This document shows positions 45,511 through 57,029 of a DNA stretch of 64,000 nt, one piece after another; position 1 is the stretch's first letter; every line of letters starts with the position of its first letter. Under the pieces are notes generated by a model. It was not told where the DNA came from. It saw only the letters and a list, made by a program, of their open reading frames with translations, and did no database searches. The stretch spans positions 7,750,001-7,814,000 of the forward strand of contig CM041465.1 of assembly GCA_023213395.1 (NCBI GenBank), in the 5' to 3' direction. Source of the stretch: Cycas panzhihuaensis. Taxonomy: Eukaryota > Cycadophyta. A program made the position numbers and the translations under genes.

Positions 45511-45549
45511 GCTCTAATACCAAATGATACATACAAGGCTCTAATACCA
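45511..45549 (-). promoter_or_regulatory. E primer binding site, present twice
   Basis: Minus strand TGGTATTAGAGC occurs at 45538-45549, next to the 5' LTR, and again at 45511-45522. Both carry the same C-to-T change from TGGTATCAGAGC. The surrounding about 27 bp is duplicated in tandem. Confidence 0.8.
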
Positions 45550-45551
45550 AA

Positions 45552-45838
45552 TGAAGAATAATGAAGACAAAGTAGAGCAGGAATAATTGTAATATTACTT
45601 TATATTCAACCCATATTTATAAAAGTATAATAAATTTCATTGGTGTAGGTGGTGCTGATAAACACCAAGGTTTTGAGACCCAAAATTTATATTCGAGAGC
45701 TAGGCGAGAGCCTACCTTAACCTTAATTCAAAATAATATATAAAAAAAATAATGCATTTAAAATAAAACTTACTATAATGGCTTTGGTGGCCTATGTACT
45801 TCTAATGTAAATATTACGTGATAAACATTAACCTAACA
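45552..45838 (-). repeat. E 5' LTR (right)
   Basis: On the plus strand it starts TGAAGAATAATG and ends TAACCTAACA. Aligned by eye to the left LTR with about 30 substitutions and small indels. Confidence 0.88.
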
Positions 45839-45843
45839 ATTCA

Positions 45844-46560
45844 TCGAAGAAGACTACCACACCCCAAAATCCTTCAATAAAATGAACTAGCAATCAATAT
45901 ATCCCACTTCCTAAAGGTGGTAACACCAAGAGAATGATAAATATGGTGGAGACAACAAAGAGTGCAAGTCCATTTAAATCATCTGATGATTTGATGGCGA
46001 GGAATCCTAACTCTTTACCTTTAGTACGTCCACATCCCATCAAGTTTAGGTCCATTCCCTCTAGTATAAAGGATGGATTATTATTTTTGGTCAAGGAGTT
46101 AAATATTATTTAAATAGGTATTTCAATTATTGATTTATTGAAGTGTTATCCCAAGCAATATTAGCTCTTATTTGATGTATTGGGAGTTCCTTCTATAGTC
46201 TCTTCATTTAGTTCCATACTTTCTTTTGACTTGGTTACCTTGTCTAGTCATTTTGCTCATGCACTAAATGATATGCCTCCATTCTATATTAAGATTATAA
46301 AGGATGATATCAATATTAAGCAAGTTATTATTAATGAGGGATCATTTATCAATGTAATCCCTCTTCATCTTGTTGAGGATTTAGAGATCTCAGTTTTTAA
46401 TCCATGTGAGTGGATTTGTTAGGGATATAATAAGAATCAAAAGGAACCTCTGGGTCAAGTCACTCTCCCTCTCATGTTAGAAGAAAATATAATCCTCATT
46501 AAGTTAACTATCATTGATCTTGACTTGGAGTATAATATTCTTTCAGGTAGACCCTAGATT
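45844..46560 (+). pseudogene. pol: G3 gag-protease linker and protease
   Basis: The spacer at 45844-46150 has no clear domain. The protease appears at 46180-46560: INIKQVIINEGSFINVIPLH, where the family has I-D-G-G-S, followed by DLEISVFNPCEW, KEPLGQVTLPLML, LTIIDLDLEYNILSGRP. The catalytic Asp reads Asn. The L-G-R-P-W box ends in a stop where Trp is expected. Typical Tat/Athila protease apart from these losses. Confidence 0.82.
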
Positions 46561-47190
46561 ACCCAAATGTCAACAATTTGTTCTCCTCTTTGCTAAACTT
46601 AGGTTCATCCATGAGATACAATTAAAAATTGTGAAGCAAAAATCAAAACCCATCAAATAGTTAGTCCCTCTTGTTGAGACTTTCTCTAAACCTGGTGAAT
46701 CATTGAACTCTTTAGAGTACTTCTTTCAATCACTTGGACTAGGCCAATACTTTGCTATCGAAGCTTCTTCTACTCATCTAGAAGTAAAGGATATAGATTG
46801 GTTAAGATTATTCCTTTTTCATCAGATTCCTCATCCATTCCTTGTACTTTGGACCTGACTGGTCAATCTTTAGTTTCCTCTCCTTCTCATAAATAATAAG
46901 CAACTTCTCATTCTATCACATCTTATGGAGAACTTCCTATGAGTAGAACCATCGATATAGATGATTCCCTTCTTGTTTAAACCTACTTTTCACAGGTTTT
47001 ATGTTTGCACTTAGTAGTAAATGCCTTGGTTCCTTCCACTACTAATCTTTTATCAAATACTTATTTAACTTTAGTTACACATGATTTACATGTTTATGCC
47101 TCACTACTATTCTCTTGATCTTCTTTCTTTACTGTGTAGTTGAATAGACATGAGAAGAAGATGTTGTTACATTGATATCCAGATATAGAA
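46561..47190 (+). other. G3 protease-RT spacer, first part
   Basis: Pro/Ser-rich frames with stops, without a domain I recognise. Long spacers here are normal in the Tat group. The spacer continues at 53359-53498 and from 61115, having been split by G4 and B. Confidence 0.55.
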
Positions 47191-47564
47191 TGGGACATTT
47201 CTTCTCTCCAATACTCTAGAGATAGTAGAGAATTTGACAATCATAGTAGCGTCTTCTTATCCAACAGAGCAAACAAATTAACCAAGAGTTTCACAAGAAC
47301 ACTAGAGCGCTAAATGATCACCAAAAGATAGAAAGTACCACAAAACAATCTTTATAAAAATGTTCTATCTAGATAATCATCATTTACAATTTATGACCCT
47401 TATATAGACAAAATAGGGTCTTATACATGTAATCCTATTGGCAGCCTAAGCGGCCTTACATTCTATTAGATGACAATGCCCATACATACTATTGGCCTGT
47501 TAGACGACACATGCATAAAGTTCCATAGTGGTTTACATAACTTAGTCAAATAAGTTATGTAACA
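47191..47564 (-). repeat. G4 3' LTR (left)
   Basis: 374 bp; plus-strand start TGGGACATTTC and end TATGTAACA; aligns to the right LTR without gaps. Confidence 0.96.
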
Positions 47565-47580
47565 AGTCCCCTCCTCTAAG
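47565..47580 (-). promoter_or_regulatory. G4 polypurine tract
   Basis: Minus strand CTTAGAGGAGGGGACT directly before the 3' LTR. Confidence 0.85.
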
Positions 47581-48760
47581 ATGCTGAGTCCTCGAGGTAT
47601 GTGAGATGCAGGTGCTTTTTGACAAACTCATCAGACTCCCAAGTTGCTTCGTCAGAGGTGCAACTTGTCCACTGTATCAAATATTTTAAAATGGACCCAT
47701 TCCGGAGATGCCATTGTTTGGTTGCTAGGATACATTCTAGAGGTATGGACAAGGTTTTCTCTTCATCCAAAATTAGAAGGGTTGTCTAGGGAGTATGGGT
47801 TTTGCTTAGACACTTCTGAAGACAGGAGACATAAAAAACATTATAGATGTTTGTGGTGCGAGGAAGGTTGAGAGCATATGCAACTTCACCAATATGTTTA
47901 AGGACTTTATAGGAGACATAATATCAAGGGCTAAGTTTGTGGCTCTTATGATAGTGAAGGGATTATTGCTTATAAGGTTGGAGATGAAGAAATACTAGAT
48001 CCCCAATAATGAGGCGATCAGAGTGGTGGTAGTCTACTAATTGTTTCATTCGATTTTGGGCCATGGATAGGTTTTGTTTAAGGGTATGGAGAATTTGGTC
48101 CATATGATGTAATTTTTATTGTACTACTGACGTACAGAGGTTAGTAGCTAAGGTGTGGTGGGACAGTGGGGGATACCCATAGAGAGCCAAAAATGGGGAC
48201 TTTCTAATGGCTGAATAGTGTGAGGAATTGTACCAATATTTAGCTAGAGCTAGCCATGATGTCCATTTAGACTGTTGGTCAGATGTAAAGAAACGTAAGT
48301 AGGTCTTTAGAGTTTTGTTAAGGACCTCAGACTAGCCATCGGTCTGTGGATGGTATGCAGAACTCATGTTGAATAATGTTCCTGATGCGCGGAATAACTC
48401 TTTCCAAAAGGAGCTAGTGAATTTAGGATCGCGATCGCATACAATGGTTGATGGAAAACTGTGTAAATAAAATATTGTTTGGATGCAGATGTCAGCGATG
48501 TGTGGGGATTTATAGGTTGTGTGGACGGGCAAGAAGTGGGTATATTTTGTCAACCAATCTATGACTACTAAAATGGAGTCAGATCCTAGTAGGTCCATTA
48601 TAAAGTCCATGGCAATATCTTTCTATTTACTTTATGGGATGTGCAATGGTTGAAGGAGGTCTAGTTGGGGTTTTGTATCAGCTTTGTTACATTGGCATGT
48701 ATCACATTATGAGATAAAATTAAGGATGGTGGATTTCATTTCTAGCCAAAAGAAGTCAGA
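47576..48760 (-). pseudogene. int: G4 integrase and chromodomain
   Basis: The zinc-binding end (CDTCQCNK) lies near 48700. The core frame at 48332-48610 reads MDFIMDLLGSDSILVVIDWL, TKYTHFLP, IVCDRDPKFTSSFWKELF and SAYHPQTDG; a stop follows, then SEVLNKTL, so the D-D-E residues are all present. Near the end, 47576-47770 encodes a chromodomain: WHLRNGSILKYLIQW, then TSDEATWES. Chromodomains bias chromovirus insertion toward particular chromatin. Stops separate the pieces. Confidence 0.88.
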
Positions 48761-48899
48761 ACGAATCTTACAATAAGTTATATCAAAACTAGAGTGGCCA
48801 CCAAGAGGGGAAGAATGGTATTCTCATAAAATCTGTGGGATAAAAGATAAGAGGGGATGTACGTATATGCAATTTTAGTATAAGAGAAGATTATTATGG

Positions 48900-50370
48900 A
48901 TGGACCAATCCTTATGAGTGTGGACCTTATTGGCCCAGTGCACAAAATCATGTTAGTTTTGGTTAGCCATGGCTAAATCCTATAGCCATGTCAGTTGTAG
49001 GGAGGAAATGGCATAAATGGTAGGGTCCTCAGTATGACTGGTGTTATCACAAAGTGTAAGTGAAGGCAGCCTCGAGAGAGCATCTGCCATAATGTTATCT
49101 TTCTCCTTTTTATATGTGATTATAAAATCAAAAACTTGGAGGCAGTTGACCTATTTCGCCTGCTCTTTTAAGAGGCCTGGTTAATCTAGTAAACGATGAA
49201 GGCTGTGATGATTAGTGAGGATAGTAAATTTAGAACCAAGTAGATACTGTCACCACTTATCAACATCATGGAGGATGGCCCGTATTTCTTTTTGATAGGT
49301 AGAAAGTCTACACTCATGATCTCTGAGTTTTCAACTTTCGAAGGTAATGGGGTGGAAGTCTTGCATTAAGACCGCACCTAATCCAAACCTAGAGGCATCA
49401 CATTCTAATTGGAAAGGCCAAGAAAGTCAGGGTAGGCCAAGATTGGGGTGGTTGTCATGACCTCCTTTAAATGGAAGAAGGCCTCATTAGCTAAGGGGAA
49501 CCATTGGAAGGAATCATTCCGAAGTAAGTGGGTTAAGGGAGTGGTTAGGGTGGCATAATTTCAAATGAACCAACGATAGAATCTAGTAAGTCCTAGGAAA
49601 GCCCACAATTGGGTCAGGGTTTTTGGGGTTGGCTAATTAGTAATGCCTAAGATTTTATCAGGATCCACCTGAACCCCTACAAAGGATATAATATTCCCAA
49701 GGTATTATAATTCAAATTCCCCAAATTCACATTTGGAGAGCTTAGCATATAATTTATTCTCAGCTAGGATTTGAAGGACTATTTCTAAATGTGGGATGTG
49801 GACCAGCATGTTTGAGCTATAGATAAGAATATCATCGAAGAAGATGATGACAAATTTTCGTAAGTATGGGGAAAAGATCTTGTTCATAAGGGCCTGAAAG
49901 ATGGCCAGAGCATTACATAGGCCAAAGGGCATGACCTAGAACTCAAAGTGGCCATGGTAGATTTGGAAAGTTGTTTTATATTAATCCTCTAGCAAGATGG
50001 AGATTTGGTAGTATCCTGACTGTAAATCAAGCTTGGTGAAAATTACAGTGCCATGGATTTCATCTAACATGTCATCAATTCGTGGCATGGGAAACTTATT
50101 TTTTATGGTAATTTTATTGAGCATAAGATAGTCAACACAAAGTTAGAAAGAGCCATCCTTCTTGCAAACTAAGACGATGGGTGCCACATACAAGCTTTTA
50201 TTAGGTTGGATGGTACCCATGTCCAATAATTCCCATGTGATTTTTTTGATTTCATTTCTTTTGAAATAGGAATTTCTATATGGTCGAAGGCTAATCAAGT
50301 CGTGCAAATTTTGTAACTCAATAGTATGGTAAAGGCCTTGATCAGGTGGGGGGCTAGCAGGGAACATAGC
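48900..50370 (-). pseudogene. pol: G4 reverse transcriptase and RNase H
   Basis: RT: LISLRPYRNSYFKRNEIKK, IQPNKSLYVAPIVLVCKKDG (50143-50367), then [20 protein letters not shown] and [13 protein letters not shown] (49705-49932). FFDD is intact at about 49834-49845. The thumb and RNase H continue to about 48950 with stops. It resembles G1 RT, which has lost one catalytic Asp. Confidence 0.88.
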
Positions 50371-50616
50371 AAATAAAGATTGGTATCAATGTAATACTTG
50401 CTAGATATCAGGGTGGATACCCAAGGGGGCCTGAATATGATTAAGATGAATAATGTATCCTATGCTACCATTGAGTTGTCGACATATTCATGAGGGTGGG
50501 ATTACTTTGTTTGGGGGGGCTTTCATCCCATAAAGTTTATGAGAGCGGCCCATGTAATCTTTGAATATAATCAAGGGGGTCATGGGTGAGTTATTGGTGC
50601 TATAAGTTCCTAGAGT

Positions 50617-51060
50617 CTAGAGCCATTGTACGCTAAGAATTGCATCTGACCCACCTATGGACAGGGCATAAAAATTAGAGACAAGGGTATATGAGCCAAT
50701 GTGGGCTGTGAGGTTTTTTATTGTTTCTGCATAATGGAGTGTATGATGACTAGGTAAGGAGTAAGTGAAGCTAGTTTTAAGTTCTATATAAAGATTCAAT
50801 TAGTGGGCAATAGAGATGTTGATAAAATTTAGCGACGTACCAGCATTGATTAAAATGGTAATTGGGGATTTCCTAAGTATTCCTTTAACTTGAAGCGGTT
50901 CAGGATATGCAATGGAGGTAACTGTTGATAAGGAAACTTCAGGCTTAGGGTTTGGGGGTAACACATTAGTAGGGTGGTCTTGGGGTTCCTCATCATATTC
51001 ATGCTCAGTCTCAGGGTCATCATCTGAGGGTAAGTCTGGGTCAATTATGAAGACCATCTT
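50617..51060 (-). pseudogene. G4 aspartic protease
   Basis: The frame reads LRKSPITILINAGTSLNFIN, where chromoviruses have I-L-I-D-S-G-A-S-H-N-F-I, so the catalytic Asp is Asn. Further down: YSLPSHHTLHYAETI, LVSNFYALSIGGSDAILSVQWL, the normal protease C-terminus. Preceded by an acidic linker (51000-51057). Confidence 0.82.
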
Positions 51061-52086
51061 CCTAGCTTTGCAGATTCTATTGTGACTAATTGTTTATTTT
51101 TCAGAATATTGCATACATAGACTAGCTTCCTGACGACGTTGTGCCTCTGTAGGAGTGATGTGTATGGACTTCAAAGATGATTCCTCGGTGCACTACTCAA
51201 GAGATGTAGTTAGGGTGTCCTATGGTTGTGGGCATGATTGTGGTCTCTGGGACTAGGCTGTATCATCTTGTCAGGATTGTGAAAACTACATGGTGTCTTA
51301 TCTGAATGGAGGAGGTCTTTCTACAACAAATTCTACTTCTACTACTTTAGCCATATTAATTGCATCCTTTAGAGTGGATAGGGAGACTGTCTTCAAGCAT
51401 ATTTGGATACATTCTTTAAGTCTAGACACGTATGTATCTGTCTCTGTCTATTTATCAAGTTGTTGATCAACCAGATTACATAAAGATTGGGACTCATCAG
51501 TGTAAACTTTGACATAGGATACTTGCTTCAAATGTGTTAGCTATGTAAAAAAAGATTGACTCCAAGTGTCTTCATACTGTTCAAAAAAATAGGTAGAGAA
51601 GTGTGCCCAAAACTAGCTAGAGGGGTACTCATATTTCCACCATTAGAACCAATGATGTGCCTTCCCATCTAAGTGAATGGAAGAAAATGTAAGTTGCTCA
51701 TTTACTGATATTAGGTTGAGTGTAAAGTAAGACTCTAGTTTGCTAATCTAACTTTGTGCACTATCCCTATTGAGATCTGGATCAAATATGGGTATGTTGA
51801 TCTTATGATGGAATGGTTGCTATTGACATGGAGATGGTAGCATGATTTATTATTGTGTGGGGCCGACTGGTGGTGGAGGAGAGAAGTTGTTCAACCTCTT
51901 AATTACATCTTGGACATCATCATGAGATGCTAGGTTTTATAATTTTAAGCTAAATTCTACACGCATGATAACTGTTTTATTTTTAACCTCCTCACGTATG
52001 TGGTCGAGATCTTCTATTTTATCATAAATTCTATTGACTTTGGTCTCAAGTACCAAGATTTTATTACTGTTGCTTTGAGGAGCCAT
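51061..52086 (-). pseudogene. gag: G4 gag
   Basis: Starts at MAPQSNSNKILVLETKVNRI (ATG at 52084-52086), a coiled-coil-like start, followed by a capsid region full of stops at 51350-51800 with the W-x-x-W and F-x-x-L spacing of chromovirus gag. The zinc knuckle is not identifiable with confidence. The upstream ATG at 52146 extends the frame but lacks family similarity, so 52086 is preferred. Confidence 0.7.
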
Positions 52087-52970
52087 GGAGAAAGGGTGTA
52101 AAGAGGGAATAAACGAAGTGGGAAAGATCAAGATAGAATGAGACATAAGAAAAAGGGAGTTGTTAAGGGAAAGAGAGGGGGGTGAATAGGGAGTTTGTGG
52201 GGTGTCTATAGCCTGTTGACCCTAAAGAAAGTTACATAAACAAGATATCAAGTTCTTTCAACAGTGCAAAAATCTTATTTAGACAAGGTGTGCTTGGTCT
52301 TATAGGCCTACCAATAAACTGTAGAAGTTCGAGGCAGGTAGCTTCATAGCGCTAACCGCTAACCACTGCACTACAAGACTTCAGTGGTCAATAGTTGCCT
52401 ATACTAGAAAAGGATTGGGACCTGAAGGTGGGGTCCTCCTATATACCTGAAGGTACATGGAGGTTCACTTCCGTAGCCAGGTTCTATCTAGGGCTTGGAT
52501 CAGGAGTGATACTCCAATCCTTCACATAAAGGGCAGGAGGGCCACTATGCACTTAGCCAGAACGACAGATCCTTATGATATTTAAAGACCCCTGATATAG
52601 GGTCTCTACCTAACTACTTGGGTAGCTATCCAGTGGTGTTGTCTACCTAGGAAAGGAGGTGGGATGGAGAAAAAAAAGTAGTTGCCCAATGGTGTTATCT
52701 ACCCTTTAAATATAATTCAATGCCAGAATCAAAATATATGAATGAAATTAAAACCAGATGAAAGATAAGGGATAAAGTACTAGAGTTAACTGGGAAAAGA
52801 ATTTCCTCTTTCCCCCAACTCTTGGATTGTCCTGATACCATTCTTCAATCTTTTTCGAGAGAGTACTAAGTGAAGGTCTTTCCTCGATCTCTACTAGGGT
52901 AGAGAGAGTACTCGATCTAATAGGTGGAAAAAAAATGGCCTTTTGGGCAGCCTCCCACGATCATGACGCA
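52087..52970 (-). other. G4 leader
   Basis: About 0.9 kb non-coding sequence between primer site and gag; its middle (52380-52620) is similar to the leader of G1 (2450-2660). Confidence 0.6.
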
Positions 52971-52982
52971 GCTCTAATACCA
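52971..52982 (-). promoter_or_regulatory. G4 primer binding site
   Basis: Minus strand TGGTATTAGAGC, two bases inside the LTR; one C-to-T change from the initiator tRNA-Met site. Confidence 0.88.
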
Positions 52983-52984
52983 CT

Positions 52985-53358
52985 TGGGACATTTCTTCTT
53001 ACCAATACTCTAGAGATAGTAGAGAATTTAACAATCATAGCAACATCTTCTTATCCAACAAAGCAAACAAATTAACTAAGAGTTTCACAAGAACACCAGA
53101 GCACTAAATGATCACCAAAAGATAGAAAGTACCGCAGCACAATATTTATAAAAATGTTCTATCCAGATAACCATCATTTATAATTTATGATCCTTATATA
53201 GATAAAATAGGGTCTTATACATATAATTCTATTAGCGGCCTAAGTGGCTTTATATTCTATTGGATGATAGCACCCATGCATACTATTGGCCTACTAGACG
53301 ACACATGCACAAAGTTCCATAGTAGTTTACATAACTTAGTCGGATAAGTTATGTAACA
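52985..53358 (-). repeat. G4 5' LTR (right)
   Basis: 374 bp; plus-strand start TGGGACATTTC and end TATGTAACA, followed by TAGAA. Confidence 0.96.
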
Positions 53359-53498
53359 TAGAATCAGCTAACGAGAGTATTAATTTACTTAGTACACTAC
53401 AAAGTAATCCAACTTCTTCCATTAGAATATGGGAAGTTAATTTAGTCTCCACTATTTTTTTTTCTTCTCATTCTTTTATGGATCTTTCCCCATCCTCT
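53359..53498 (+). other. G3 spacer fragment between G4 and B
   Basis: 140 bp, of which the first five are G4's target duplication and the last five (CCTCT, 53494-53498) are B's. The sequence continues the G3 spacer. Confidence 0.75.
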
Positions 53499-53796
53499 TG
53501 AAATGGGTTAATATCACAAGGTCATTATATTAGTTGATTATTTCTAAAAAGGGTCTTAAGGAAACTTTAAATTAGATCACTTAAGTGAAATGTACTTTTA
53601 TTTGTATTATGTATAATATCAGTTCACTTAACTCTAATTCTCCCTCTCTCAATATAAAAGTAAAATCTCAATAGAGGAGGCTCATTCTTACCTCCCCATT
53701 TTGTAAAAGATACTCTCTTTCTCTCAAGTCTCTCTTGCTCCTATATTTGCCTTTATGTTTAATACATGGAGATGAATGATAGATCCATTCTTTTCA
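53499..53796 (+). repeat. B 5' LTR
   Basis: 298 bp; starts TGAAATGGGTT and ends TTCTTTTCA. CAATATAAAAGT at about 53658-53669 is a plausible TATA region. Confidence 0.95.
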
Positions 53797-53798
53797 TG

Positions 53799-53810
53799 TG
53801 GTATTAGAGC
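53799..53810 (+). promoter_or_regulatory. B primer binding site
   Basis: TGGTATTAGAGC, two bases after the LTR; the same C-to-T change as in G4 and E. Confidence 0.9.
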
Positions 53811-55830
53811 TTACTTCCTTTATATTCCTCACTTGTACTTGCAATGGAGCCATCACTTCTTTCTCCCCAACTATCTATGTGGTAAAGGAGATTATGAAAG
53901 TAGATTTAGAAATATTTTTAATTTCTTATCATAACATATTTAGTATTATCTACTTTCCCTTTCTCTTTTACAGGTTTGGAAGCATAATACAAGGAGTTGT
54001 AAGGCCTAAGGATTCCAATCCTATGGTGGCTATTTATGCTATCTCATTCTTCTTTTCTTTTCCTTTTTTTTGTCCATTTAACAAGGGGAAATGCTGCTAT
54101 TTTTTTTTTAGCTTTTAGAAGAATGATTGTAAGGGGAAGTTCTACCCATTTTTTTTAAAGAATTTGGATCCATTTAAAATATCCATCATTGTATTCTCTC
54201 ACCTTGCCCATATTGGGATCTTGGTGATAAAAAATTAATGGAAATTTCATATGGTATCATGTGTTAATGAGATATTAGTAAGCTAAAATTTTTACAAAAA
54301 TAAAATTTGCTTCCTAAATTTCATAGGCCTATAACATCTTTTGCAAAGCTCTAATTAACCTAATTCTAATTGCCAAATATGAGGACCTCTGTTTAATTCC
54401 CAACACAAAATCCAACACCCAATTTTGTTGCCGTATGAGAAAGTTATTACTGTTTTAGTAAATAATAGTTATTTTTAGTAAGAATTCTGAAAAAATATAT
54501 TCTACCAACTTTGTAGGACTACCAAAAATTTTCTAAAACTCATTTGGACCTGATTTTACATCTTAAAGATGAAGCTCTGAGTCTAGTTTATAGCACAAAA
54601 ATTGCTACTCAATTTTGTTATCATAGAAGAAAGTTATTGTTGTTTTAGTGAAGACTATTTTTTTTTTTGTATTTAAAAAAGAATAGTAAAGAATTTTTCT
54701 TCATTCTTTTTATAAGGCTTAAAAGGCCATTGTAAAAGTGAGTAAAAAACACACCTAGATCAGATCAATATCTGGTGTCCTTACTTTCTTATTAGCATTA
54801 TATTTTAACACTTTGAAATCACTTCAAGTAAGCACTCTAAAGACACTCTAAGCAAGCACTCCAAGCAAGCATTCTATTTTTAGTTAAATATATGTTTGAT
54901 GCAAATTCAATAATCTTTTTACTCTCCCTAAAAGGAATGCATTACATATGTTATTTTCCACCATCTTGTATGTGTTCATACACTTGCCAAGGTTGAGATA
55001 CCTTGGTTGAAAAAATACCATGCCATAAAGGAGATGTGGGTTTTAAATTGGGACTGTACTGAACTAGAATATTGGTGAGGTTTGGTTAGCCATACCATCG
55101 TGCCTCAATCAGGGATCATCCTGATAACCAACTGGAAAAACTAAAACTTTAATACAATATTAAAATATACCTAATCTAATATCTGTCATAGCCATAGGTA
55201 TGCATGTACCACTCTTTAGAGGAGGTATATAACTACTCATTGGTGAACTGGATAAGGATTGGGAGGACGTGGGCTCCATTGTGGCTTGGATTTTATCACC
55301 AAGTATAATTGTAGGTATCGTAGGTGAAGGATAACTTAATTCTATTAGAAGCCTAGGTATCCCTTCAACAACCTCATCTATATGTTGAACATAAGTTAGA
55401 GGTTATTGGGTTGATTATGCATCCTACATTTGAGTTTCAAGTTATGTACACCCAATGATGTCAGCTTCTACATTGGCCTATAATCTTGTACATTGATCAC
55501 TTACTTATTTGTAAAAAGTAATCCATAGTGTAATCACAATTATAATTCTTCTCATATTCCTATTATGTTAGGTTAATATTTACCACAAGTATTAGTGGCT
55601 AATCTTCATCATAGTGCTTCTTATATTCCTACTATGTCAGGTTAATATTTGTTACAAGTATTGGTGACTTTTCTCTAAATTGCTCCTTTCATCTTTGAGC
55701 AACCATTCTCACTTCTTCTTCCTTATGCTACATTGCTTCATTGCATCTCCCATTTATAAATAATGATTGATCATTTATTATCATCACTTTTATAGTCCCT
55801 TACTTATTTCTTCCCTTCTCAAAAGACACC
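53811..55830 (+). other. B leader with about two copies of the 69-bp minisatellite unit
   Basis: Non-coding, homologous to the A leader in reverse orientation. At about 55555-55680 lie one full and one partial copy of the unit present five times in A. The 106-codon frame at 53798-54118 is kept open by low-complexity T-rich sequence and is not supported as a gene. Confidence 0.7.
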
Positions 55831-56860
55831 ATGTCTTTACAGTTCAAGTAAAATATAAACTACATTCTAAAAAAGAAAGAAAATTGGGACATGTGGTTCA
55901 TTAGTGTTAAAAATGTTGCAAAGTTTGAAGGTATTTAGAGAGATCACTTATAAATTATACCATTTATTGTAGTTACAACTACCTCAACTACTTCTCGAGG
56001 AGGTTCTCTAACTACTCCCACTAAAGCTATAGCTAAACACCAATGGGAACTTAATGATGATAAAATCCATATAGGGATACTTCTTGTCACTAATTATTTC
56101 CTTCATAATCTTATTGATGAAGCTGTACATGATACAACATGGAAAGTTCTTGAAGTTTTTAAGAAGAACTTTGATACTAAATCAGACTTAGAATTTATTT
56201 ACTTAGTACTAAAGATGAATAAATTGAAAACGTAAAAAGGAAATGCAAATGAGATAATCAATCTCCTTCATCCAATCAAGAAAGCCATTAATAAAGATTT
56301 TAAAACTTAATACATTACATCAGATTTCTTGATTTAGTCATGTTACCATATTTGAGTTTACAAAAATCTACTAGGAAGTCTTCAATCTAGTAGCACCTTG
56401 AAGACCCTAAACTTTAAGGCTCTTACTAATAAGTTCATTGAATTTAATAAGACCTTTGATACCAACTTTGCCACTACAACAAATCCAGCTAATGCTACTT
56501 TTAAAGTGGAAGAAGATTTTTTTAATACCAAAAATCAAGGTCAATACTCTTGTAGAGGTGGTAATTCCCATGGAAGGGGTAGAGATAGACAACAAGGATA
56601 ATGTCCTCTTGGTTAAGATGTTCCTCAACTCCAACAAAAATAGTCTCAAGGTCAAGGCCAAAATAATTAATCTGGACCCAAATCTAGTAATAAGAGATAA
56701 TCCAACCAGCTCAATGCTTTTTATAGGACTAGAAATTAAATAATTTTGTTCCAAAATGTAATAAGAAAGGACACTATGCCAAAAATTATAGAACTATCAC
56801 CAATAAACTACTAAGCTATCAACAATGCCATGGTACACATAATATTGATAATACTTCTTT
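55831..56860 (+). pseudogene. gag: B gag
   Basis: Starts MSLQFK at 55831 and continues NWDMWFISVKNVAKFEG, KHQWELNDDKIHIGILLVTN, LIDEAVHDTTWKVLEVFKKNF, SDLEFIYLVLKMNKLKT, the capsid-like middle KTLNFKALTNKFIEFNKTF, and a Gly/Arg-rich CRGGNSHGRGRDRQQG tail (56398-56601). A degraded zinc-knuckle region lies at about 56750-56850. Stops at likely Gln or Trp codons in the first 40 residues. Confidence 0.85.
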
Positions 56861-57029
56861 TGAATATGCTTTTGGTGGAACACAATTTGCTCATATACAC
56901 CTTCAAAGAATTGGGACCACTTCATCAAATATTGTTGATAGATCCACTAAGTATATTGAGGCTCATTGTGGCTATGCTTATTCACTTTTACCTTCATCAC
57001 TTGTAGTTGTAAATAGTGTCACCTTAAAT

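Larger units (their letters stand above)
41873..45838 (-). mobile_element. E: non-autonomous copia-like element with gag only
   Basis: Two LTRs (288 and 287 bp, roughly 10-11% different by hand), initiator tRNA-Met primer site on the minus strand, polypurine tract, and a 3.4-kb interior holding a copia gag remnant but no trace of protease, integrase or RT. The gag lies next to the 3' LTR after a leader of about 2.7 kb. Plant elements with terminal repeats and gag only are known (TR-GAG type). It must have used enzymes from a full-length copia relative. Confidence 0.85.
47191..53358 (-). mobile_element. G4: chromovirus (Ty3/gypsy with chromodomain), complete
   Basis: A 6,168-bp element with two LTRs of exactly 374 bp, perfect target duplication TAGAA (47186-47190 and 53359-53363), polypurine tract, primer site, gag, protease, RT, RNase H, integrase and chromodomain in standard order on the minus strand. 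The LTRs differ at about 38 positions, about 35 of them transitions. Coding regions have many stops. Inserted in the G3 protease-RT spacer. Confidence 0.96.

Noticed and set aside
53798-54118. Possible 106-codon gene starting at the B primer site, with a counterpart at 34484-34678 in A
   Set aside because: The likeness follows from A and B being the same element; the frame overlaps the primer site and is hydrophobic low-complexity sequence broken in A.
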